From assembly GCA_035502095.1 (NCBI GenBank), contig DATJUX010000020.1, positions 62,001-126,000 on the forward strand: a DNA stretch of 64,000 bases, written 5' to 3'. Made by a program: the position numbers and the translations under genes. Each line of letters begins with the position of its first letter. The stretch's first letter is position 1. The notes under the pieces are model-generated. The model saw only the letters and a list, made by a program, of their open reading frames with translations, searched no databases and had not been told where the DNA came from. This document shows positions 8,138 to 15,598 of the stretch, one piece after another. The stretch comes from JAKANT01 sp035502095. Its GTDB lineage: Bacteria > Pseudomonadota > Gammaproteobacteria > Burkholderiales > Burkholderiaceae_F.

Positions 8138-8989
8138 TCACCTTTGCTCCGAGTGCCGGAGCGGCCTCTTGTCGTCGATCTCCTTTTCGTTCCGCCCCGC
8201 CTGCGCGGCCTGACGATCGCTCTCCCCGACCAGTGATGCGTGCAGCGATGCGCTCACCCGTTCCGAATCGGCGCGGATGAGTTCGAGTTCATGTCGCAGT
8301 TCCCGGACCTCGCGGCGGAGCAGGGCGCCTTCATCTTCGGACATGGGTGCGACCTGCTCTGGCTCGAAGTCGCCCGTCTCGTGTGCCGTCGGCGCGGATC
8401 CGGGCCTGATGTGCGCCAGCGTGGTCCGGATGATCGCTTCGACCGTGCGCGGGTCCCGCTTGATCTTGCCCATCAGCATCGCCCCCTGGACGACGGCGAT
8501 GCAGAAGTCCGCTATTTCTTCCGGCCTCGCTTGCGTGGAAGTCCCGCCCGCCGCGCGCTCTCGGATGAAGAACGCCGCGAGGTTGCTGCGCATGACTTCG
8601 AAGATCAGGTTCAGGTCCTGGCGCACGAGTTCGTCCTTCTCGGTCACGCCACTGCCGATGGTCCCGAACGGACAGCCGCGCGTCATGCCGAAGTGCTTGT
8701 GCGACTCGAGATGGACCCGGAACCAGCGTTCCAGATCCTCCCAGGTCGCGATCTCCGCGCAAGCCGGATTGCGCCCGGCGCGGATCTCCTCGAGGTAGTT
8801 CTCGAGCACCGCGTGCACCAGCCCTTCCTTGCTGGCGAAGTAGTAATAGAACTGCCCCTTGCCGGTGCCCGACGCTTCGATCACCTGGTCGGGGCTGGTT
8901 GCGGCGACGCCCCGGGCATGGAACAGGTCGCTCGCGGCCCGGATGATGTTCAGCCGGGTCTGCGCCCCCTTTTCGGACCGAGGTTTCAT
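8138..8989 (-). CDS. TetR/AcrR-family transcriptional regulator with extended C-terminal tail
   Basis: The N-terminal helix-turn-helix is clear: TRLNIIRAASDLFHARGVAATSPDQVIEAS cut by GTGKGQFYYYF and the SKEGLV hinge. The ligand domain follows to about residue 200. A tail of some 60 residues (LLRREVRELRHELELIRADSE) is predicted coiled-coil, which is unusual for the family. I start at ATG 8989 (MKPRSEKG); an upstream ATG at 9021 lies inside the palindromic operator and is less likely. The convergent ArsR-rhodanese gene ends 25 bases away. Its regulated genes are not evident beyond itself. Confidence 0.82.
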   Translation of the reverse strand: MKPRSEKGAQTRLNIIRAASDLFHARGVAATSPDQVIEASGTGKGQFYYYFASKEGLVHAVLENYLEEIRAGRNPACAEIATWEDLERWFRVHLESHKHFGMTRGCPFGTIGSGVTEKDELVRQDLNLIFEVMRSNLAAFFIRERAAGGTSTQARPEEIADFCIAVVQGAMLMGKIKRDPRTVEAIIRTTLAHIRPGSAPTAHETGDFEPEQVAPMSEDEGALLRREVRELRHELELIRADSERVSASLHASLVGESDRQAAQAGRNEKEIDDKRPLRHSEQR

Positions 8990-9005
8990 TGCGATCACCG
9001 AGTTT

Positions 9006-9021
9006 TGTACTGATGCGTACA
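9006..9021. promoter_or_regulatory. Palindromic operator TGTAC-N6-GTACA upstream of the TetR gene
   Basis: Perfect 5-bp arms TGTAC and GTACA flank TGATGC, 16 bases ahead of the regulator's start codon. On the minus strand it directly follows CACCTAAAAT, a likely -10, so protein bound here would block the promoter. This is the usual arrangement for TetR autorepression. The operator reading is inference from symmetry and position. Confidence 0.55.
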
Positions 9022-9568
9022 TTTTAGGTGCGAAGGAACATGCCTGGCTAGGGGTAGGCGCCCGCCGGTTGTACCTGATCCCCGTCACCAGGGTTCCCAT
9101 GGACGGAGAGCCCGGCGCGCGACGGGTATCGAGCCGGTCACGCGCTCCGGTTCGTGCGAGAGGATCGGTTTTGGACGGATCGGTCCAGAGGCCGTGCAGA
9201 CGGGCGCGTCGGGTTGGAAAATTCCTGCACCAACTTCAGCCGACTCTGACCGGGCGACCCGGGCGAATCCTTTTGCGATTCCTTCATGATTCGTGACGAT
9301 GAGAGCGGCGAAGCGGCCTCGAAGGCATCGCCTATTGCCCGCTCCGCAAGCTGGACGAGTGGCAGCGGCTCGCTTCGAAGGGCCTACCTCATCAGGTTTC
9401 GCCGCACCGACCGGGACCCGCATGGTCGCGGCGAGCGACTGGCTCTTCCGTTGATCATCCTCAACGAGCGCGGGCGGGGCCCGGAAATGCGGCGCAGCCC
9501 TGGCGTACCCTCGCTATCTCGCGCGACGCCGCGTTGTGGCGAAGCGCCGAGTGCCGGGAGGCTGGGCC
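9022..9568. other. Intergenic stretch without a recognisable gene
   Basis: Several open frames exist on both strands but none shows family motifs, a good ribosome site or coding-like composition. I see no repeats or RNA structure. It probably holds the promoter of the small cytochrome gene at its right end. Confidence 0.5.
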
Positions 9569-9850
9569 GTGAAACGGGGTTTTTGCGCATCGCTGATGAT
9601 CGCGCTGGTGCAGAGTGCAGCGGCCGCGCTGGCGGGCGATGCGGCCGCAGGCAAGCGGCTACATGATGCGAACTGCACGGGCTGCCACGATGCGAGCGTC
9701 TACACGCGCAAGGACCACGCCGTTCGTTCTCTCGATGCGCTGAAGGACCAGCTGGACGGTTGCATGCACATGGGAACGAAAGAGTTCTCGAGTGCCGACA
9801 AGCAGAACCTGATCAAGTACCTGAACGATCGCTTCTATCGCTTCCCATAG
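9569..9850 (+). CDS. Small monohaem c-type cytochrome
   Basis: The 93-residue protein has a signal peptide (VKRGFCASLMIALVQSAAAALA) and a mature class I cytochrome c of about 70 residues. The haem motif is CTGCH, and a distal Met is available in MHMGTKEF. The GTG start at 9569 follows GGGAGG with good spacing; a longer in-frame start at 9536 has no ribosome site. It is a periplasmic electron carrier standing alone between unrelated genes, so its partner oxidoreductase is unknown. Confidence 0.78.
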   Translation: MKRGFCASLMIALVQSAAAALAGDAAAGKRLHDANCTGCHDASVYTRKDHAVRSLDALKDQLDGCMHMGTKEFSSADKQNLIKYLNDRFYRFP

Positions 9851-9954
9851 CAGGGCCGACAGCGGACAGCGCGAAGTCCCTTCCTCGCACGCGGGGAGCG
9901 TGTTGCTCAGCGGCCAGAAGGACGCATGCCTTGCTTCCTCTTTGAGGTCGACAG

Positions 9955-10410
9955 TCACTGCGAGAGCGGCAGCCTGACCGCTGCCCGCGCGACTTCCGAT
10001 GGCTTGACGAGGACGACCGTCGACGCCGAGACCGGCTTGTCGTCGGCGCCCGTGGCGGTCACGACGAGCCGGCATTGACCCGGCCTCAGGTTCACGCGCG
10101 CCCAGGTCGTGCTCCCTCGGATGGCCGCGTCCTCGACGATCTCGCCCGGCGCGTCCTCCAAGGTGACGTTGCACGTGAAGTTCCCGGCCCGTTCGGCGTT
10201 TTCGATCGTCGCCTCGATCGAGCCCGGCTGGCTGGCCGCCTGCTGCGTCTCCTGGCTCCTGTCGACCTGCGCCTTGAGCGCATCGAGCTGCGACTTCACG
10301 TCCTTCTCGAGCTGGGCGAGGTTGCTCTGGAACTCGCTCACCCAGTCCTTGGTTTCCTGCGCCACGATGCTCTCGACGGCGACGCGAAAGTCCTTTGCCT
10401 TCTGGACCAT
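9955..10410 (-). CDS. C-terminal half of a frameshifted SLATT-like gene
   Basis: This frame continues the protein whose N-terminal half is encoded at 10338-10904. Reading through the break near 10440 gives MDWIALTAVSG followed by LDPGADQVGAMVQKAKDF. The region holds a long helix likely to be a coiled coil (FQSNLAQLEKDVKSQLDALKA) and then a beta-rich domain with two Cys (FTCNVTL, GQCRLVV) ending RLPLSQ. On its own it has only an internal ATG at 10410 and no ribosome site, so it is probably not separately translated. It is either a genuine frameshift mutation or a sequence error. Confidence 0.5.
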   Translation of the reverse strand: MVQKAKDFRVAVESIVAQETKDWVSEFQSNLAQLEKDVKSQLDALKAQVDRSQETQQAASQPGSIEATIENAERAGNFTCNVTLEDAPGEIVEDAAIRGSTTWARVNLRPGQCRLVVTATGADDKPVSASTVVLVKPSEVARAAVRLPLSQ

Positions 10411-10904
10411 CGCGCCGACCTGGTCCGCGCCGGGGTCGAGCCGGAGACCGCCGTGAGCGCGATCCAGTCCATGCGGAACTCCTCGAGACGTTTGCGGATC
10501 TCCGACGCGGCCAGGACGTAGCGCGCCCAGCCGGTCGAAAAGCCGAACGCACGGTCGATCCCGATCAGCGCGGCCGCGACGCCCACCAAAGCCGAGGCCC
10601 ACAACCCGGAGGCCGTCGCGGCACTTGCGGTCACCCAGTTCGCATCGCGAGCGATGTAGGAGACGATCGGCAGGAGCCCGGCGCATGCGGTCAGGATGAG
10701 CGCCCACAGGCGGATCCAGCGCGAGAGACGTGCCTTCCACTTCTTCTTGTCCCAGTACCAGGCGATCGCGTTGAGCGCTTCGCTTTCGACGTACGTGAGC
10801 TGGTCATCCAGGGACTTTTGAATCTGGTCGCACTGCCAGTGCAGGACTCCGGAGCCCGCAGCCTGGATGTCGTTGCTCTTCGGGTGCGTCCCGCCGCTGG
10901 TCAT
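10338..10904 (-). CDS. SLATT-like two-transmembrane protein, N-terminal half, frameshifted
   Basis: The start at 10904 has an excellent GGAGG site. The protein has a cytosolic N-terminus (ALNAIAWYWDKKKWKARLSRWIR), two hydrophobic helices (LWALILTACAGLLPIVSYI and ASGLWASALVGVAAALIG), then FSTGWARYVLAASEIRKRLEEF. This is the pattern of SLATT/DUF4231 domains, seen in nucleotide-signalling and conflict systems. The frame is lost near 10440, and the remainder is encoded at 9955-10410 in another frame. No nucleotidyltransferase lies next to it, so any defence role is speculative. Confidence 0.6.
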   Translation of the reverse strand: MTSGGTHPKSNDIQAAGSGVLHWQCDQIQKSLDDQLTYVESEALNAIAWYWDKKKWKARLSRWIRLWALILTACAGLLPIVSYIARDANWVTASAATASGLWASALVGVAAALIGIDRAFGFSTGWARYVLAASEIRKRLEEFRMDWIALTAVSGSTPARTRSARWSRRQRTFASPSRASWRRKPRTG

Positions 10905-11232
10905 TTCCCCCTCCTGGGACGCGAGGTCGCCGAGGCTCGGCGATGCAAGGTGTCGACGCGCGTCTTCTCGTTGACGGAGTCTAGTTCCCGGTCGCGGCGT
11001 CGCTGCAGGGGTATCGGCGGAAAGTGACGGCCCGCACTGTGCGCGCCTGCGACGTCCGGGCAGACTCGGCCGCATCCGCTTCGAGGCATCGATCGCGATG
11101 AAGCGAACCGCTCACGCAGCCCACCTCTCCGGTGAACCGAAGCCGGCCCGCAGACGCGGCACGCAGGCGACCATCCACGCAGCGCCACCCCGCGTCGTTG
11201 CTCTGCCTGGCCGCACCCGGGCAGTCGCCGAG
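10905..11232. other. Intergenic stretch, nothing recognised
   Basis: About 330 bases between the SLATT-like gene and the small membrane protein gene. I find no conserved coding frame, RNA or repeat. It should contain the promoter of the SLATT-like gene at its left edge. Confidence 0.4.
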
Positions 11233-11370
11233 ATGACCACCGCGGCGCCGGACCCGCAAGCATCCGAGAGCGTGGACCCCAGGCTGCGACGGTGGCTGCC
11301 TCTGGCTTTGCCGCTGTTGGCAGCCTTCATGTGTTCGATGATCGTTCTGATCTGGTCCGCAGTCCTGTAA
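11233..11370 (+). CDS. Hypothetical small single-span membrane protein
   Basis: This 45-residue frame has a short charged N-terminus (MTTAAPDPQASESVDPRLRR) and one hydrophobic helix (WLPLALPLLAAFMCSMIVLIW). The frame is open further upstream to 11098, but that part is Arg/Pro-rich and looks non-coding. There is no strong ribosome site. It resembles the small membrane peptides often found between operons. Function unknown, and it may not be expressed. Confidence 0.35.
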   Translation: MTTAAPDPQASESVDPRLRRWLPLALPLLAAFMCSMIVLIWSAVL

Positions 11371-11392
11371 CGAGTCCCCCAAGTGGCAAAGC

Positions 11393-11408
11393 CGTGACGA
11401 ACGTCACG
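11393..11408. promoter_or_regulatory. Inverted repeat CGTGACG-AA-CGTCACG, Crp/Fnr-like
   Basis: A perfect 7-bp inverted repeat containing TGA-N6-TCA, the spacing of Crp/Fnr-family sites, lies 92 bases before the hydroxybutyrate-dehydrogenase-like gene. It could equally be part of a terminator for the small upstream frame, but no T-run follows. Function inferred from symmetry and position. Confidence 0.4.
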
Positions 11409-11500
11409 GACGTCGCATGACCCCCGCGTGACCCTCGGCTCTAGGCGGTCCGTGTTCGGACGCAAACAATCGATTGCCTCACTTGCGCAGGAGGCAACGA

Positions 11501-12283
11501 ATGAAACTCGAGGGCAAGAGCGCCTTCATCACCGGTGCCGCAAGCGGTATCGGGAAACGTATCGCCGAGGTGTTTGCGGAGGCGGGCGCGTCTGTGGCGA
11601 TCGCCGATCTCGACCAGCGGGCGGCCGAAGCGATGGCGATCGAGCTGCGCGGCCGCGGCACGTACGCGATTGCCGCGGCGGTCGACGTGACCGACGAGGC
11701 GGCGGTCGACGCGGCAGTGGCGCGCGCGGCGCGCGAGTTCGGCGGCCTCGACATCCTGGTGAGCAACGCGGGGATCCAGATCGTGGCGCCGCTGCAGGAA
11801 TTCGCATTCGCCGACTGGAAGAAGCTGCTCGCGGTGCATCTGGACGGGGCCTTTCTCACCGCGCGCGCGGCGATGCGGCGGATGATCGCCGCCAGGGGCG
11901 GCGGCACGATGCTCTTCATGGGCTCGGTTCATTCGAAGGAGGCGTCGGTCCTGAAGTCGGCCTACGTGACCGCAAAGCATGGGCTCGCCGGCCTGACGAA
12001 GGTGATTGCCAAGGAGGGTGCGCCGCACGGCGTGCGCGCCAATCTCATCTGCCCCGGGTTCGTGCGCACGCCGCTCGTCGAGAAGCAGATTCCGCAACAG
12101 GCGAAAGCGCTCGGGCTCACCGAGCAGCAGGTCGTGCGGGACGTGATGCTCAAGGACACCGTCGACGGCGAGTTCACCACGGTCGACGACGTCGCGCGGG
12201 TGGCGCTGTTTCTCGCCGCGTTCCGGGACAACGCGCTGACCGGGCAGTCGATCATCGTGAGCCACGGCTGGTTCATGCAGTAG
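11501..12283 (+). CDS. 3-hydroxybutyrate dehydrogenase-like SDR
   Basis: The start follows GGAGGCAACGA. The 260-residue SDR has TGAASGIGKR, an Asp ending the second strand (IADLD, NAD preference), SNAGIQ, catalytic Ser in MGSVHS, and YVTAK. The C-terminal HGWFMQ ending and the QIPQQAKALGL loop closely match D-3-hydroxybutyrate dehydrogenases (BdhA), whose last residues help close the active site. It would convert 3-hydroxybutyrate to acetoacetate during PHA turnover, consistent with phaC later in the window. It appears monocistronic. Confidence 0.75.
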   Translation: MKLEGKSAFITGAASGIGKRIAEVFAEAGASVAIADLDQRAAEAMAIELRGRGTYAIAAAVDVTDEAAVDAAVARAAREFGGLDILVSNAGIQIVAPLQEFAFADWKKLLAVHLDGAFLTARAAMRRMIAARGGGTMLFMGSVHSKEASVLKSAYVTAKHGLAGLTKVIAKEGAPHGVRANLICPGFVRTPLVEKQIPQQAKALGLTEQQVVRDVMLKDTVDGEFTTVDDVARVALFLAAFRDNALTGQSIIVSHGWFMQ

Positions 12284-12377
12284 CGCCGCGGCCGCCGCGC
12301 CCGGGCGGTCGCACTGCAACAGCCGCGACCGCATCAACTGCAAGCTCCCGCGCAGCGTCTCGAGACGCCGAGCCCCG

Positions 12378-12640
12378 GGGATCAGGTCGACGTCGGTCTC
12401 CTACCGGTGGTAGTGATCGCATGAGACCGCCCCGGTCTCACCGTTCGCGACTTTGCCAGGGGTTGCCGAAAACGTGTCCCAGATGCGGGGCAGTCGGCTG
12501 TCCTCGTTCGTTGCGCCTTCGATCTGGTACGAAGCCGTGGCGCCGCCGTAGAGAAAATCGCGCGCGGCAATTGGAGCGCCAACAGGGACTTGCGGGGCGG
12601 GAGTCGAAGTGCTTGTCATGAGCGCTGCGTAGGTGTTCAA
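12378..12640 (-). pseudogene. N-terminal fragment of a GH1 beta-glucosidase gene
   Basis: The minus strand from 12640 reads into FLYGGATASYQIEGA, RIWDTFSATPGKV and CDHYHR, the unmistakable N-terminus of glycoside hydrolase family 1. A TAG at 12401-12403 follows, standing where intact enzymes have a residue such as Trp. In the same frame ETDVDLI continues the family sequence for a few residues, then similarity ends. About 80 of roughly 450 residues remain, so this is a dead fragment. Confidence 0.8.
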
Positions 12641-12969
12641 AACTGGGCTGCCGGCGTGTCTGAAGCGACCCGGCTGGAGTCCGCGCCCTCAACGCGCTGC
12701 GGTCCGCCGCGTGGAGCGGGATAATGCGTGGCGTTCGGCTGACATGCTGCTTCGCAGGTCGCGCGTTGCGCGATCCGAGTTGCGTGAGAATGCGCGCCGC
12801 GAGGCCGGCGCGGACCCTGGTGCGGCGATGCACTGCCCGACCCGGCCACGTCCATGGCAGGGGCATTGGCGGGCATCCTGGGGCGCCGATGTCGATCCGC
12901 CGGCCCCTCGTTCGACGTTCAGGTAGCGACCGCCCCGCGTCGCCCGACGACAATCGAGGAGATGGAACC
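12641..12969. other. Intergenic stretch, nothing recognised
   Basis: About 330 bases between the GH1 fragment and the YCII gene. No frame on either strand has recognisable motifs. It presumably contains the promoter of the YCII gene. Confidence 0.4.
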
Positions 12970-13344
12970 ATGCGATTTCTATCGATGATCCGCATCGACG
13001 AGAGCACCGGACAGATGCCCAGCGAGCAACTCATGCACGACATGGGCAAGCTGATCGAGGAGATGACCCGCGCGGGCACGCTGGTCAGCACGGCCGGACT
13101 GCGCCCGACCGCCGAAGGGGTGCGGGTACGCCTGCGCGCCGGCAAGCTGTCCCAGGTCGACGGCCCGTTCACCGAAACCAAGGAGGTGGTCGGCGGCTTT
13201 GCAATCCTCGAGGCATCCTCGATGAACGAGGCCATCGAGTTGACCCGCCGCTTCCTCAGGATCCACGGAACTGAGTGGAACGTCGAGTGCGAAGTCCGGC
13301 AGCTCGCGGGGCCGGAGTTCGGTGCCGAGGCGCGAAAGAGGTGA
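12970..13344 (+). CDS. YCII-related (DGPF) domain protein
   Basis: The 124-residue protein starts MRFLSMIRIDES after GAGGAGATG. It contains the YCII-family hallmark VDGPFTETKEVVGGFAILE and a following helix with MNEAIELTRRF. Members adopt a ferredoxin-like fold; many are encoded beside ECF sigma factors, but none is here. The biochemical role is unknown. The short conserved protein stands alone, flanked by untranslated gaps. Confidence 0.8.
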   Translation: MRFLSMIRIDESTGQMPSEQLMHDMGKLIEEMTRAGTLVSTAGLRPTAEGVRVRLRAGKLSQVDGPFTETKEVVGGFAILEASSMNEAIELTRRFLRIHGTEWNVECEVRQLAGPEFGAEARKR

Positions 13345-13473
13345 GACCTCGCGCGGATCGGGACGCGCCGTGACCCGGGCGCCCGCCATGTTTGCGGCGC
13401 GCTGCCGTCACGTCATTGCGTCACCGCGGGGAGTGTCGCGCAACGGGAATGCAAGTTGCTTGTCGTAGTTCCA

Positions 13474-14394
13474 ATGGAAATCGCCTGGCCCCACCTTCCT
13501 TTGCGCCACTGGCTGCTGCTCGCGGTCGTTGCGTCTGCGATCTTCATCCACTATCGCGGGCGCGACCGGTTCGAGTTCAAGCGCGCACTCGACTTCACCG
13601 TGCTGCTGGCACCGATCAACGCGCTGCTGCTCATCTTCTCGCGCGTGCCGCGGCGCGCCTACATCGATCCGGCCCGTTTTCCCGAACTGCGTCCCTTGCA
13701 GGACAACTGGCGCACCATTCGCCACGAAGCGATGCGACTCAAGGATGCGGGCGCCATCCGCAAGGCCACCAGCTATAACGACATCGGCTTCAACTCGATG
13801 TTCCGCAGCGGCTGGACACGCTTCTATCTCACGTGGTACGGGCGCGAACCGCAGTCGGCGCGCGAGCTTTGTCCGCAAACGCTCGCACTCATCCGCGCCA
13901 TCCCTTCAGTGAAGGCCGCGATGTTCGCGTCGCTGCCTCCGGGGGCGCGGCTCGTGCGACACCGCGATCCTTATGCCGGATCGTTGCGCTACCACCTCGG
14001 GCTGCTCACGCCGAACGATCCGGGCTGCTACATCGTCGTCGACGGCGAGCGCTATAGCTGGCGCGACGGCGAAGCGGTGATGTTCGACGAGACGTTCATC
14101 CACCATGCCGAGAACGCGACGGGGCACGAGCGCGTGATCCTGTTTTGCGACATCGAGCGGCCGCTCTACGGCGCGCCGATGCGCTGGTTCAACCGCCTGT
14201 TCGCGCGCAACGTGATGGCTTCGGCCGCGACGCAGAACACGGCGGGCGAAGACGTGGGCGGCCTCAACCGCGCCTTCGAATACATCTACCGTGTGCGCCT
14301 GAAGGCGAAGGCGCTCAAGGCACGGCACCGCACCGTCTACTACGCCGGCAAGTGGCTCCTGATCGCCGGCCTGGTGTGGGCGGTCTTCTGGTGA
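13474..14394 (+). CDS. lpxO: Lipid A hydroxylase LpxO-like, aspartyl/asparaginyl beta-hydroxylase family
   Basis: The 306-residue protein has an N-terminal hydrophobic helix (HWLLLAVVASAIFI) and an Fe(II)/2-oxoglutarate dioxygenase domain. Visible pieces are SYNDIGFNSMFRSGW, LVRHRDPYAGSLRYHLGL carrying the HxD metal ligands, and FDETFIHHAEN with the third His. Length and order match LpxO, which 2-hydroxylates a secondary acyl chain of lipid A at the inner membrane. A hydrophobic C-terminal helix (WLLIAGLVWAVFW) ends the protein. It is convergent with the EamA transporter gene. Confidence 0.82.
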   Translation: MEIAWPHLPLRHWLLLAVVASAIFIHYRGRDRFEFKRALDFTVLLAPINALLLIFSRVPRRAYIDPARFPELRPLQDNWRTIRHEAMRLKDAGAIRKATSYNDIGFNSMFRSGWTRFYLTWYGREPQSARELCPQTLALIRAIPSVKAAMFASLPPGARLVRHRDPYAGSLRYHLGLLTPNDPGCYIVVDGERYSWRDGEAVMFDETFIHHAENATGHERVILFCDIERPLYGAPMRWFNRLFARNVMASAATQNTAGEDVGGLNRAFEYIYRVRLKAKALKARHRTVYYAGKWLLIAGLVWAVFW

Positions 14395-14439
14395 TGCGCG
14401 CCGGCGTCTGATCGCCCGTGCGCAATGGCGCCCGATGCC

Positions 14440-15495
14440 TCAGTGACGATGTTCGTGATGGACGTCCGGGAAGTGGGGATGGCGGTGGGTCAGCGGCTCG
14501 TGTGCGTGCGGATGCGCGTGCGGCTCCCTGCCGTCCCAGGGGAAGGCGTGCTCGTGACCGTGATGGTCGTCGTGCACGTGTGAGTGCGTGTGTTCGAGCG
14601 GGACGTGTGTGTGCGGGTGCTCGTGCCGCTCCGTCAGGTGCAGCCACACGCCGGCGGCCATCGACCCGGCCGCGAGCCAGAACTCCGGCGTCGCGGGTTC
14701 GGCGAAAAGAACCATCGCGATCGCTGCGCCGATGAACGGCGCGGTCGAAAAGTAGGCGCCGGTACGGGCGGCGCCGAGACCGCGCAGCGCAAATACGAAC
14801 AGCACAAAGCTGACACCGTAACCCAGGAAGCCCGTCAGCAGCGCGGCAGGTACCGCGTGCCACGCGACGCTGCCGGGTGTGAACAGGATGTACAAGAGGG
14901 TGTTTACCGCCCCGGCCGCGAGGCCCTTCGACGCTCCGACGAACACGGGATCGGCGGCGGCGACCTTGCGCGTGAGGTTGTTGTCGATCGCCCAGCACAG
15001 GCACGCCGCCGCGATCGCCAGCGGCCCGAGCGCACCGCGCCAGTCGGCGGCGCCCGCGGACCACGACAGGACGATGCCGCCGCCGACGATGAGCAGCATG
15101 CCGAGCACGATCCGCCGATCCGCGTTCTCGCGAAAGACGATCCACGCCAGCAGCGCCGTCAGCACGCCCTCGAGATTGAGCAGGAGCGATGCCGTCGATG
15201 CGGCCGTCCGTGCAAGGCCGAGCATCAGCAGGACCGGCCCGAACAGGCCGCCGGCCAGGATCGCGCCGCACAGCCAGGGCCCGTCGCGCGCGCGCAAATG
15301 CGGCGACGTCCAGGCGCGATCGCGTGCGAGTCGAACCGCGGTCAGGCCGGCCCCGCTGCCAAGGTAGAGCAGGCCTGCAAGGAGCAGGGGAGGCAGGTCA
15401 CCCGTGAGCTGCTTCGCCAGCGGCGTGCTCGCCCCGAACAGCAGTGCTGCGCCAAGGGCGGAAAGGACGGCCGGATGGGCGAGAGAGGACTTCAT
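14440..15495 (-). CDS. EamA/DMT-family transporter with histidine-rich C-terminal tail
   Basis: The main body has ten hydrophobic helices arranged as two EamA repeats, with LLLNLEGVLTALLAW and the CWAIDNNLTRK segment typical of the family. The last 60 or so residues are soluble and carry more than 20 His, mixed with Asp, Glu and Pro (HEHPHTH, HDDHHGHEH, HHEHRH). Such tails in other transporters buffer or sense Ni, Zn or Co, so metal or metal-complex export is a possibility, but the body gives no substrate. I chose ATG 15495 because the preceding codons are Arg/Lys-rich and lack a ribosome site. Confidence 0.8.
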   Translation of the reverse strand: MKSSLAHPAVLSALGAALLFGASTPLAKQLTGDLPPLLLAGLLYLGSGAGLTAVRLARDRAWTSPHLRARDGPWLCGAILAGGLFGPVLLMLGLARTAASTASLLLNLEGVLTALLAWIVFRENADRRIVLGMLLIVGGGIVLSWSAGAADWRGALGPLAIAAACLCWAIDNNLTRKVAAADPVFVGASKGLAAGAVNTLLYILFTPGSVAWHAVPAALLTGFLGYGVSFVLFVFALRGLGAARTGAYFSTAPFIGAAIAMVLFAEPATPEFWLAAGSMAAGVWLHLTERHEHPHTHVPLEHTHSHVHDDHHGHEHAFPWDGREPHAHPHAHEPLTHRHPHFPDVHHEHRH

Positions 15496-15598
15496 TTTCG
15501 CGGCGGACCTGCGCGCTGACTTCGCGCGCGCATTGTCCGCCGCATTCTTGCGCACGGTCCGTGCGGACCGATGCGACGGCGTCGAAGCCGTGTTCCGG

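Noticed and set aside
9085..9423. A 112-codon minus-strand frame in the gap after the TetR gene
   Set aside because: No ribosome site, no motif and low-complexity composition.
9286..9666. A 126-codon plus-strand frame overlapping the cytochrome c start
   Set aside because: It ends out of frame inside the cytochrome gene and lacks coding features.
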